A DNA stretch of 15,873 bases. Origin: CAZRNB01 sp964601355. GTDB lineage: Bacteria; Planctomycetota; Phycisphaerae; Sedimentisphaerales; Anaerobacaceae. Positions 1 through 6,478 of the stretch are shown here, piece by piece. Under the pieces are notes generated by a model. It worked only from the letters and a program-made list of their open reading frames with translations, was not told the DNA's origin and did no database searches. The stretch is from positions 1-15,873 of the forward strand of contig CAZRNB010000066.1 of assembly GCA_964601355.1 (NCBI GenBank). The letters are read 5' to 3'. The position numbers and the translations under genes are program-made. How positions within the stretch are numbered: position 1 is the stretch's first letter; each line of letters begins with the position of its first letter.

Positions 1-132
1 GTCGAGCAGAATTTCAATGTCGCTAAGACCGCAGCGCAACTGCGGCAGTTAATTAAGGGACAAAATGTTGAAAAAACTGAGTGTTCTTCTGTTCATGTTT
101 CAGATGTTCCTTGCCTGCAATCTATACGCTGA
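1..132 (+). CDS. Probable glycosyltransferase, 3' end only
   Basis: The first reading frame is open from the window edge to a TGA at 130-132. It reads VEQNFNVAKTAAQLRQLI and then a polar tail. A pattern of E-x-N/K-F-D/N-x-x-K-x-x-x-x-L-x-x-L is usual at the very end of GT4 glycosyltransferases, and the genes that follow are polysaccharide genes, so a GT4 C-terminus is the likeliest reading. No catalytic part is in the window. The frame overlaps the next gene by 68 bp, which is long; the last 20 or so residues are probably a non-conserved run-out. The other two forward frames close within the first 60 bases. The call rests on a short stretch only. Confidence 0.45.
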   Translation, partial: VEQNFNVAKTAAQLRQLIKGQNVEKTECSSVHVSDVPCLQSIR

Positions 133-1270
133 AACATATTGGATTGCTCCACAGGGCAAGAGCCTGGCAAAAGGTGCTGAAGATGATCCATTTCCATCAA
201 TTCAGGTTGCTCTTAAGCAGGCAGGCGGAGGCAATACATTTATATTTATGCCCGGCAGTTATGTCGGACTTCAGGTGACACTGACGCCGGAGTATGCCGG
301 TGCACCGCAGAAGCCGACCGTTCTTAAATCTCAGGAGAAATATAAGGCGATTCTGCACGGCTCGTCCACGCACAACGTTTATGTCAGAAAGGGGTGCAGC
401 TGGGTAATAATTGACGGCTTTGAAAGCAGCGGCGCCGGATACACCGGCATCAAGTCGGATGCAGATTTTACGGTAATAAGGAACTGCCGGATTCACAATA
501 ACGCCCTTCAGGGCGTAGAAGCCCACGATGTCCGCGGGCTTGTTTTTGAAAATAATATTGTTGAATTCAACGGTGAAAATCCACAGTTCAGCCATGGAAT
601 ATATGCCGACGGCGACGGTCTGATTATCCGCAATAATATTATCAGGTTTAATTCCGGCTGGGGCCTGCATCTGTATCCGGCGATTGCCAACAGCAAAATC
701 GAAAACAATCTTATCCATGGAAACCAAAGGTGGGGCGTCGGCCTATACTCTAAACCGGACGTCGGCTCCAATAGAATTATCAATAATACAATTGTCTTTA
801 ATGGCGCCGGCGTAGTAATTAAAAATGCTCACAAAGAGATAATCGTGAATAATGTTATAGTAAATAATACAGGCTGGATTTTTGAAAAAGTTGATCCGAT
901 TCAAAATTTTGACGGTAATGTTTTCGAGGAAAATGAAGCCTTAATCGACTACAATTTATTTGCGTCACCTTTTCGAGAAATCGGCCTGCACAACGTAACT
1001 GCAGACCCATTGTTTCTGGACGCCCCAAAGGGCGTGTTTTACCTGAAAACGGGTAGTCCTGCCATCGGAAAAGGCTCCAAAGAGTACGCTCCGGAAAGGG
1101 ACTTTTTTAATCGTAAGTGGCCTGAAGAAAGGTCGGCTGATTTAGGCTGCTTCCCTTATGAACCATCTCTGCTGTCGCCGCAAGCCCGCAAGAGCTGGTA
1201 TTACCAATGGCCATTTCTTTTCAAAGGCTACTCTGAAACTATGCCGGATTTATGGGAACTGCCTGAATAA
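65..1270 (+). CDS. Secreted right-handed parallel beta-helix protein
   Basis: A 401-residue protein that starts at ATG 65 behind the ribosome site AAGGGA (55-60). Residues 1-22 form a signal peptide with a probable signal peptidase I cut after LYA. Residues 25-70 (YWIAPQGKS..., DPFPSIQVAL, GNTFIFMPGSY) match the opening of pectate-lyase-like folds: a 'sequence of gaps and step' motif followed by a first coil. Residues about 110-290 carry repeated VIRNN-x-I-x-x-N, IENNLI and RIINNTIVFN rungs, typical of Beta_helix / PbH1 repeats. The C-terminal part (DPLFLDAPKG, SPAIGKGS, RSADLGCF) is the usual close of this family. Such proteins bind or cut polysaccharides outside the cytoplasm or epimerise them; I cannot assign a catalytic residue. 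Its place in an exopolysaccharide row suggests action on the exported polymer. Heptamer repeats begin at the base after the stop codon. Confidence 0.85.
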   Translation: MLKKLSVLLFMFQMFLACNLYAETYWIAPQGKSLAKGAEDDPFPSIQVALKQAGGGNTFIFMPGSYVGLQVTLTPEYAGAPQKPTVLKSQEKYKAILHGSSTHNVYVRKGCSWVIIDGFESSGAGYTGIKSDADFTVIRNCRIHNNALQGVEAHDVRGLVFENNIVEFNGENPQFSHGIYADGDGLIIRNNIIRFNSGWGLHLYPAIANSKIENNLIHGNQRWGVGLYSKPDVGSNRIINNTIVFNGAGVVIKNAHKEIIVNNVIVNNTGWIFEKVDPIQNFDGNVFEENEALIDYNLFASPFREIGLHNVTADPLFLDAPKGVFYLKTGSPAIGKGSKEYAPERDFFNRKWPEERSADLGCFPYEPSLLSPQARKSWYYQWPFLFKGYSETMPDLWELPE

Positions 1271-1332
1271 TTGAGAATTGAGAATGAAGAATTGAGAAAT
1301 ATCTACATTCTACATTCTGAATTCTAAATTCT
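1271..1332. repeat. Heptamer tandem repeat, two opposed halves
   Basis: Exact period of seven. The left half has TTGAGAA (1271), TTGAGAA (1278), TGAAGAA (1285) and TTGAGAA (1292). Six bases follow, and then ACATTCT (1305), ACATTCT (1312), GAATTCT (1319) and AAATTCT (1326). The right half is roughly the reverse complement of the left, so the tract can fold. It fills almost the whole gap between the beta-helix gene and the GT4 gene and leaves no visible ribosome site for the latter. Confidence 0.85.
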
Positions 1333-1338
1333 TTAAAC

Positions 1339-2619
1339 ATGCACGTTTTATATTTACATCAATATTTTGCCACGCGAAAAGGCACGACGGGGACACGGTC
1401 TTATGAATTTAGTCGGTATTTGACGCAAAAAGGACATCGCGTGACAATGATAACCTCGGGTTTAGCCAACGATGAATTTCCAGTCTCTGAGGGACAAAAA
1501 TATGCCATATATGAAACCGACGGCATCAGGGTAATTGCCATTGCTGCTGCTTACAATAACCCGAATATCGGCACCGGCATGAACGGCTGGCGACGTATGC
1601 TCAGGTTTTATCAGTTTGCACGGTTAGCCACGCAGGTTGGCAAAGAGCTGCCCGCCGAAGGCGGGCTTGATCCGGTGCAGGGCTTCGCCCTGCCTAAACC
1701 TGATGTGGTATTTGCCACGCATACGCCTTTGCCCATTGGTCTTGCTGGTATCGCTTTGGCGCGTCACTTCAACGTTCCATTTGTCTTTGAGGTCCGCGAC
1801 CTCTGGCCGGAGGCGCTGGTTAATCTCGGAGGATTGAGAAATCCATTGGTAATATGGCATCTTCGCCGAATGGCAAAAAGAATATACAGCAAAGCAAATC
1901 ATATTGTAGCGTTGTCACCAGGGATGAAGGATGGAATAGTCCGAGCTGGCGTGCCGGCTGAGCGAGTGACAGTGATTCCTAATGCCTGTGATTGTGATCT
2001 CTTCAGATCTGATTTGGATGGCTCAATCTGGCGCAATCGGCTCAGCCTGGGCGAAAGATTCACCGCTGTTTACTTCGGTGCTATGGGTCTGGCCAACGGC
2101 CTTGATTATGTCATCGAGGCTGCACGGCTTTTATCACAGCGCCGTAAAGACCACATCGCACTTGTGCTGGTCGGAGACGGCGGTAAAAGGACTGAATTGG
2201 AAAAGATGGCACGGGAATATAAACTAACAAACGTAATTTTTTGTGCATCGATTCCTAAAACGGAGCTTGCACGGCTTGTCGCCGGCTGTGATGTTTGCAT
2301 GACTATCTTTCGCTCGGCTAAAGAAGAAAGCTGGTCGCCGAACAAGATGTTTGACGCATTAGCTGCCGGCAGGGCTGTGCTGATAAATGTGCCGGGCTGG
2401 CTGAGAGAAACAATCGAGAAAAATAATTGTGGTAAATACGTTGACCCGCATAATCCGCAGGCTTTAGCCGAAGCATTGGAGGAGTTAGCAGCCAATCCAC
2501 AGCTTTGCCGGGAGATGGGCAAAAATGCCCGCGCTTTAGCCGAGCGGGAGTTTGAACGAACAAAATTGGCCGACAAACTGGAAAAAATTCTTGTGGAAGT
2601 GACAAAAAACCCCACGTGA
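1339..2619 (+). CDS. GT4-family glycosyltransferase, WbuB-like
   Basis: A 426-residue cytoplasmic enzyme of GT-B fold that transfers a sugar from a nucleotide donor to a lipid-linked acceptor. The N-terminus MHVLYLHQYF...GTRSYEF..L...GHRV is characteristic of WbuB-like GT4 enzymes and fixes the start, although no Shine-Dalgarno is seen and a heptamer repeat lies directly upstream. FEVRDLWPEAL (150-160) lines the acceptor domain. The donor domain has YFGAMG, LVLVGDGG and SPNKMFDALAAG (about 332-343), the last standing in for the usual EX7E region with Asp in place of the first Glu, as in this subfamily. Residues 105-118 look like a foreign insert coded by a two-hairpin element; without them the chain reads KEL-PKPDVVFATHTP as in relatives. 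The stop codon lies in a hairpin that opens the next repeat. Confidence 0.9.
   Translation: MHVLYLHQYFATRKGTTGTRSYEFSRYLTQKGHRVTMITSGLANDEFPVSEGQKYAIYETDGIRVIAIAAAYNNPNIGTGMNGWRRMLRFYQFARLATQVGKELPAEGGLDPVQGFALPKPDVVFATHTPLPIGLAGIALARHFNVPFVFEVRDLWPEALVNLGGLRNPLVIWHLRRMAKRIYSKANHIVALSPGMKDGIVRAGVPAERVTVIPNACDCDLFRSDLDGSIWRNRLSLGERFTAVYFGAMGLANGLDYVIEAARLLSQRRKDHIALVLVGDGGKRTELEKMAREYKLTNVIFCASIPKTELARLVAGCDVCMTIFRSAKEESWSPNKMFDALAAGRAVLINVPGWLRETIEKNNCGKYVDPHNPQALAEALEELAANPQLCREMGKNARALAEREFERTKLADKLEKILVEVTKNPT
1651..1693. repeat. Two-hairpin GC-rich element inside the GT4 gene
   Basis: Hairpin 1 is CCCGCC-GAA-GGCGGG (1651-1665). Hairpin 2 is GCAGGGC-TTC-GCCCTGC (1677-1693). Both stems are perfect and the two 3-base loops (GAA, TTC) are complementary. 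The 42 bases from 1651 to 1692 add 14 codons in frame between a CTG and a CCT codon; CTG occurs on both sides and may be a short target duplication or part of the element. Confidence 0.75.
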
Positions 2620-2695
2620 AACGTGGGAAACAACCCCCAGTTAAACTGGGGGCTAAATATTTTTGATAATATTTAGCCTGCGGTTTCACCGCAGG
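2610..2695. repeat. Four consecutive hairpins at the GT4/GT2 junction
   Basis: Stem A is CCCACGT-GAA-ACGTGGG (2611-2627) and contains the GT4 stop codon TGA. Stem B has CCCCCAG (2634-2640) against CTGGGGG (2646-2652). Stem C has GCTAAATATT (2652-2661) against AATATTTAGC (2668-2677). Stem D is CCTGCGGT-TTC-ACCGCAGG (2677-2695), followed by TTTT. Stems A and D share the GAA/TTC loop pair seen in the element within the GT4 gene. The block resembles clustered REP-type hairpins. It could also act as a transcription attenuator, because stem D is followed by a short T run. Confidence 0.8.
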
Positions 2696-2722
2696 TTTTC
2701 ATTGTTTAAGGTAGTAAAAATT

Positions 2723-3763
2723 ATGGTTGTCGATACTTTCCCTTTTGTCAGCGTTATTATGCCGATTCGCAACGAAGCTGATTTCATCGGGCGGTCACTA
2801 AAAAGCATCCTTAATCAGGATTGGCCTGCTAAAAAGATGGAAATACTTGTTGTGGATGGTACGAGTGACGACGGAACTAAAGAGATTGTAAAAAAATTGT
2901 CTCAAGGCGATAAGCGTATAACAATTCTGGATAATCCACGCCGAATTGTTCCGACAGCGATGAACATCGGATTGCAGGCTGCACGTGGTGACATTTTTAT
3001 TAGGATTGATGGCCACTCAGAAGCTGCTGTGGATTTTGTGAGGGAATCGGTTAAGTGCCTGAGTGAGCATCCGGAGGCGTGGGTCGTCGGCGGCTGCATT
3101 GAAACCGTGGCTGACAGCTATGGAGGGCGGGTAATTGCATCGGCTATGCAGTCGCCGATCGGCGTCGGCAATTCACGATTTCGCTTAGGCGATTACGAAG
3201 GCTGGGTCGATACATTAGCCTTCGGCACACACCATAAATGGATAATCGATAAGATCGGCTGCTTCGACGAAGAGTTAGTGCGAAATCAGGATGATGAGTT
3301 TAACCTGCGGATAATTTTAGCAGGCGGGAAAATTTGGATGTCAAAGTCTATAAAGAGCAGATATTTTTCGCGGGGATCGTTGCGTAAACTCTGGAGGCAG
3401 TATTTTCAATACGGCTTCTGGCGGATAAGGACGCTGCAGAAACATAAAAGGCCCGCAACGTTGCGGCAGCTGGCGCCATTATTGTTCGTAATGTCTTTGC
3501 TGCTGCTGGGACTGGCCGGTGTATTGTGGAGACCGTTTTGGTTTTTGCTGGGAATTGAGGCAGTTTTGTATGTGATGGGATTATTGGCGGGCGCTTTAGA
3601 TGTTGGTCGAAAGACAGGCTGGCAGTACGCACTGCTTTCTCCTCTGGTCTTTATCATATTACATTTTGGTTATGGTTTGGGGTCATTATGGGGAGTTTTA
3701 CGATTCTTAATCCTCAGAGGATACGGCATTAAAAAACCACAAGAGATACAAATGTCTCGATAG
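2723..3763 (+). CDS. GT2-family glycosyltransferase, ExoA-like
   Basis: I start the protein at ATG 2723 (346 residues; AAGG about 11 bases upstream), because an upstream TTG frame would begin inside a hairpin. FVSVIMPIRNEADFIGRSL (8-26) and VVDGTSDDGT (43-52) form the nucleotide-binding part of a GT-A fold. IRIDGHSEA (94-102) occupies the DXD region with the DxH variant found in succinoglycan ExoA-type enzymes. RNQDDEFNLRI holds the acidic catalytic-base region, and SLRKLWRQYFQYGFWR follows. Residues about 253-290 and 303-335 are hydrophobic and would anchor the enzyme in the inner membrane, as in ExoA. The likely role is sugar addition to a lipid-linked repeat unit on the cytoplasmic face. 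The stop is 11 bases before the next start, so the two genes are co-transcribed. Confidence 0.88.
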   Translation: MVVDTFPFVSVIMPIRNEADFIGRSLKSILNQDWPAKKMEILVVDGTSDDGTKEIVKKLSQGDKRITILDNPRRIVPTAMNIGLQAARGDIFIRIDGHSEAAVDFVRESVKCLSEHPEAWVVGGCIETVADSYGGRVIASAMQSPIGVGNSRFRLGDYEGWVDTLAFGTHHKWIIDKIGCFDEELVRNQDDEFNLRIILAGGKIWMSKSIKSRYFSRGSLRKLWRQYFQYGFWRIRTLQKHKRPATLRQLAPLLFVMSLLLLGLAGVLWRPFWFLLGIEAVLYVMGLLAGALDVGRKTGWQYALLSPLVFIILHFGYGLGSLWGVLRFLILRGYGIKKPQEIQMSR

Positions 3764-3774
3764 GCAGGGAGACT

Positions 3775-4935
3775 GTGGATCATCTTTTAGAACAATACGA
3801 GCAGAAATTTGCCGAAATATTCGGTGCCCAGCGAGCCTTTGCGTTTTGGAAAGGAAGAGTCGCTCTCTATGCCATTTTGAAGGCAATGGGTGTTGGGGCA
3901 GGCGATGAGATTATTGTGCCGGGATATACCTGTGTAATGAACATAAATCCAGTCAAGTATCTTGGTGCAAAACCGGTCTATGTGGATATTGAGCCGTTCA
4001 CTTTTAATATCAATGTCAATAAACTAAGAAATAAAATCACATCCAATACGAAAGCTATCATAGCTCAGCATACTTATGGCTATCCTTGTGACATGGATGC
4101 GATTATGGAGATCGCCGGCAAAAATAATGTTCCTGTCATTGAGGATTGCTGCTTGGCTCTTGGTTCAAAGTATAAAGATAAAACCGTTGGTTCTTTTGGC
4201 AAAGCTGCGTATTTTTCGTTTCAATGGAATAAGCCTTATACGACCGGTTTAGGAGGAATGGCGATAACTGGTGATACCGAGCTGGCGGAGAAAATTGAGT
4301 CACTCTGTGCAGCAGAAATGTGCCGGCCTTTGCGAAAAGAAGCTGCTATGCTTTGGATGCAATTGCTTGTATATAGGTTATTTGTTTATCCGAAGACAAT
4401 AGCACTTGCACAGTGGCTTTTTAGATTTCTTACAAAAAAAGGGGCTGTTGTCGGCTCGTCAAGCACGTCTGAATTTAAACCGGAGATGGCATGCGATTTC
4501 TTTAAGGCTGCCAGTTGCGTGCAGGGGAGATGTGGACTGCGACAGTTGGTTAGAGTAGAGCAAAATATTGCTCATCGCAGGAAAATGGCGGAATTGTATG
4601 ACGAGCTTTTTATGGAAAGAGGTTGGCCGGCGCGGCAATATGACGCAGCGATAATGCAGCCGGTTATGGTACGGTATCCGGTGAGGATTGCCGAAAAGGA
4701 TAGAGCATTAGCCGAGGCGGCAAATGCCGGCATTGAGCTTGGAAGCTGGTTTGAGAGTCCGCTGCATCCGAAGGAGACGCCGTTGGAAGTGTATGGTTAT
4801 GAGATAGGAATGTGCCTCGAAGCGGAGAAGGCAAGCGCAAGCGTTGTGAACCTGCCGTTGCATCTGCGAGCCAGCGAAAAAACCGCAGGAAAAACAGTAG
4901 AATTTATAACGAAATTTAACCTGTGTTCCACATAA
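3775..4935 (+). CDS. DegT/DnrJ/EryC1/StrS-family PLP aminotransferase
   Basis: A 386-residue enzyme with GTG start at 3775, close behind GGGAG (3767-3771). It is a fold-type I PLP enzyme that usually aminates a nucleotide-linked keto-sugar. Landmarks: GDEIIVPGYTCVMNINPVKY (43-62), the PLP-binding acid in VIEDCCLALGSKY (Asp124), and FSFQWNKPYTTGLGG (147-161), whose Lys153 should form the Schiff base. Two departures from the common sequence are IEDCC for IEDAA and TTGLGG for TTGEGG. The C-terminal half is looser than in standard sugar aminotransferases and includes a hydrophobic stretch around 190-215. With the flanking glycosyltransferases, the best guess is synthesis of an amino sugar for the polymer; the exact substrate cannot be read from sequence. 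Confidence 0.85.
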   Translation: MDHLLEQYEQKFAEIFGAQRAFAFWKGRVALYAILKAMGVGAGDEIIVPGYTCVMNINPVKYLGAKPVYVDIEPFTFNINVNKLRNKITSNTKAIIAQHTYGYPCDMDAIMEIAGKNNVPVIEDCCLALGSKYKDKTVGSFGKAAYFSFQWNKPYTTGLGGMAITGDTELAEKIESLCAAEMCRPLRKEAAMLWMQLLVYRLFVYPKTIALAQWLFRFLTKKGAVVGSSSTSEFKPEMACDFFKAASCVQGRCGLRQLVRVEQNIAHRRKMAELYDELFMERGWPARQYDAAIMQPVMVRYPVRIAEKDRALAEAANAGIELGSWFESPLHPKETPLEVYGYEIGMCLEAEKASASVVNLPLHLRASEKTAGKTVEFITKFNLCST

Positions 4936-4953
4936 GGTTCGGTGGCTCGAAGA

Positions 4954-4981
4954 TTGACAATTACGGTATCGTGAGTAATAT
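4954..4981 (+). promoter_or_regulatory. Sigma-70-type promoter for hepT-mntA
   Basis: TTGACA (4954-4959), 16-base spacer, TAATAT (4976-4981), 35 bases before the hepT start. It suggests that the toxin-antitoxin pair has its own transcription inside the polysaccharide row. Confidence 0.5.
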
Positions 4982-5016
4982 ATGAAGGCGTGGGTAATTT
5001 AAAACGAGACTGAATT

Positions 5017-5424
5017 ATGAAATATGATGCTGTAGTTCATCGAAAATTCGCACTTCTGGATAAATATTTAATCCAATTGCTGAATCAGCTCAAGGATGTG
5101 AATCTCGGTGTTTTTAAGGATGACTGGGCGCTGCAAAGGATGACAGAACGTGTTTTACAGGTTATGGTTGAAATTGTCGTTGACGTCGCAGAGCGTATTA
5201 TAGCAAGCAAAAACGCCGGTCCGGCAGCGACAGCGGCAGAAGCAATAGAAAAGCTGGTCGAACTGCATGTGATAAAGTCTGCAAAGCCTTATACAAATAT
5301 GGTCAAATTTCGAAATCTGATAGTTCACCAATATGAAGAGATAGATCCTGCGATTGTTTTCAACATAGCTAAAAAAAAGCTTGATGCTTTTAGAAAGTTT
5401 AGAGATGAGATCGACCGGGCATGA
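5017..5424 (+). CDS. hepT: HepT-like HEPN ribonuclease toxin
   Basis: A 135-residue, mostly alpha-helical protein. RNLIVHQY at residues 99-106 gives the HEPN active-site motif R-x4-H-x-Y (Arg99, His104, Tyr106). In the characterised Shewanella HepT-MntA system, Arg and His form the RNase centre and the Tyr is AMPylated by the partner antitoxin; all three are present here. Length and helix layout (MTERVLQVMVEIVVDVAERII, then AIEKLVELHVI) match the family. It has its own promoter-like sequence upstream, and its TGA overlaps an ATG in the ATGA arrangement that often links this pair. It probably cleaves RNA in the cytoplasm when the antitoxin is lacking and may act as an anti-phage or stability module. 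Confidence 0.88.
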   Translation: MKYDAVVHRKFALLDKYLIQLLNQLKDVNLGVFKDDWALQRMTERVLQVMVEIVVDVAERIIASKNAGPAATAAEAIEKLVELHVIKSAKPYTNMVKFRNLIVHQYEEIDPAIVFNIAKKKLDAFRKFRDEIDRA

Positions 5425-5839
5425 AACTTGTCCCAGCGAAGGTAGTACCTTCGATATAGATAAATTGGCGGTTTTGCTTAAGGAACAGTGTCCGCAAGTA
5501 TTGTTTGCCTTGCTGCACGGCTCAGCAAAAGAAGGGCGAGTCAAACGGGATGGCGACATTGATCTTGCCTTATTTATCGATGGAAAGCCTACATTAGAGC
5601 TTTACGAAAAGGCCTCTCGGTGTGTTGAGGCAGTAGCCGGCGATGTGAAGTGCGACATTGGGATATTAAATAACGCTGAGCCGGTGTATCGCTTTGAAGC
5701 ACTAAAGGGCAAACTTCTATTTTTTAGAAATGAGGAACAATACCTACACTTCTTTTCACTTGCCTGCCGCGAGTATGAAAGCCAGGTTGCCGATTACCAG
5801 CGTCAACAACACTACCGGCAGAAAAAACTCATAACTTAA
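5405..5839 (+). CDS. mntA: MntA-like nucleotidyltransferase antitoxin
   Basis: A minimal nucleotidyltransferase of about 144 residues from ATG 5405. HGSAKEG...GDIDLALF supplies the family motif GS-x10-D-x-D (Gly39-Ser40, Asp51, Asp53). Known MntA antitoxins use this site to transfer AMP to the HEPN toxin's tyrosine. The start is doubtful. The ATG at 5421 overlaps the hepT stop as ATGA, but its frame closes after 12 codons. A 17-base palindrome (5437-5453) lies in between, and deleting it would join ATG 5421 to the main frame as MKLVPDIDKLAVLLK. In the present sequence the frame can only be entered from ATG 5405, inside hepT, or an upstream codon. The C-terminal KLIT and the stop are coded by a heptamer repeat. 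Confidence 0.82.
   Translation: MRSTGHETCPSEGSTFDIDKLAVLLKEQCPQVLFALLHGSAKEGRVKRDGDIDLALFIDGKPTLELYEKASRCVEAVAGDVKCDIGILNNAEPVYRFEALKGKLLFFRNEEQYLHFFSLACREYESQVADYQRQQHYRQKKLIT
5437..5453. repeat. 17-bp perfect palindrome in the 5' end of mntA
   Basis: CGAAGGTA (5437-5444), one central G, TACCTTCG (5446-5453). It lies 16 bases after the ATGA junction of hepT and mntA. Its length is not a multiple of three, so it shifts the frame that starts at ATG 5421. Confidence 0.7.
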
Positions 5840-5862
5840 AACTAAAAACTCAAAACTTTAGT
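5828..5862. repeat. Heptamer tandem repeat at the mntA / sugar transferase junction
   Basis: CTCATAA (5828), CTTAAAA (5835), CTAAAAA (5842), CTCAAAA (5849), CTTTAGT (5856): five units in exact register. The tract holds the mntA stop codon and ends in the first two bases of the GTG start of the next gene. Confidence 0.85.
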
Positions 5863-6463
5863 GAAACGCCTTGTTGATATTTTTATTGCATTGATTGCGG
5901 TAATAATCCTGCTGCCGGTCTTTGTCATTATATTTTTAGCCGTCAAGCTAACCGGCAAAGGGCCTGCGATATTTAAGCAGGAAAGGGCAGGAAAGAATGG
6001 TCAGCCGTTTATTTTTTACAAGTTTCGAACGATGAAGCTTAATGCAGATCCGTTTGGGCCAAGCCCAAAATCCGGTGATGATCCGAGACTGACAAAGATT
6101 GGAAGACTTCTGCGGGAATACTCGCTCGATGAGCTGCCGCAATTATTTAACGTATTAAAAGGTGATATGAGTATCGTTGGTCCTCGGCCGCTTTATGTCT
6201 CGCAAATGGCTGAGTGGAACCAGCAGCAAAAAAAACGTTTGCTTGTAAAGCCTGGTATCACCGGACTTGCACAAATATTGGGAAGGGGACATCTCACTCG
6301 AGAGGAAAAACTGGCTCTCGACGTCGGGTACGTGGAAACGGCGAGTCTCTGGCTGGATATAAAAATAATCTTGTTAACTATAGGCAGGGTCTTTCAGAGA
6401 AAAAATATATACGAAAAAAAATACTCGCAGGCCGAATATACCCGATCAGAGAGCGCCAAATAG
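5861..6463 (+). CDS. Monotopic phosphoglycosyl transferase (bacterial sugar transferase)
   Basis: A 200-residue enzyme of the PglC / WbaP C-domain type (Pfam Bac_transf). It transfers a sugar 1-phosphate from a nucleotide sugar to undecaprenyl phosphate, the first membrane step of polymer assembly. Residues 5-30 form the re-entrant membrane helix with a Pro at 19. IFYKFRTM (51-58) is the conserved interface motif. SLDELPQLFNVLKGDMSIVGPRP (88-110) contains the catalytic Asp90-Glu91 pair, and KPGITGLAQ follows. The size is that of a minimal single-domain member. The start is GTG, MKRLVDIFIA, which matches the family N-terminus, but there is no Shine-Dalgarno because a heptamer repeat runs up to the start codon. 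The next gene begins 15 bases after its stop. Confidence 0.93.
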   Translation: MKRLVDIFIALIAVIILLPVFVIIFLAVKLTGKGPAIFKQERAGKNGQPFIFYKFRTMKLNADPFGPSPKSGDDPRLTKIGRLLREYSLDELPQLFNVLKGDMSIVGPRPLYVSQMAEWNQQQKKRLLVKPGITGLAQILGRGHLTREEKLALDVGYVETASLWLDIKIILLTIGRVFQRKNIYEKKYSQAEYTRSESAK

Positions 6464-6478
6464 TAAATTTTGCTGGAA

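Noticed and set aside
2663..2722. A 20-residue N-terminal extension of the GT2 protein from an upstream TTG
   Set aside because: It would begin inside a hairpin repeat; the ATG at 2723 with AAGG upstream fits the family N-terminus.
3775..4935. Calling the DegT protein a named aminotransferase such as ArnB or PglE
   Set aside because: The conserved motifs give the family only; IEDCC and TTGLGG depart from the named enzymes, so no specific symbol is justified.
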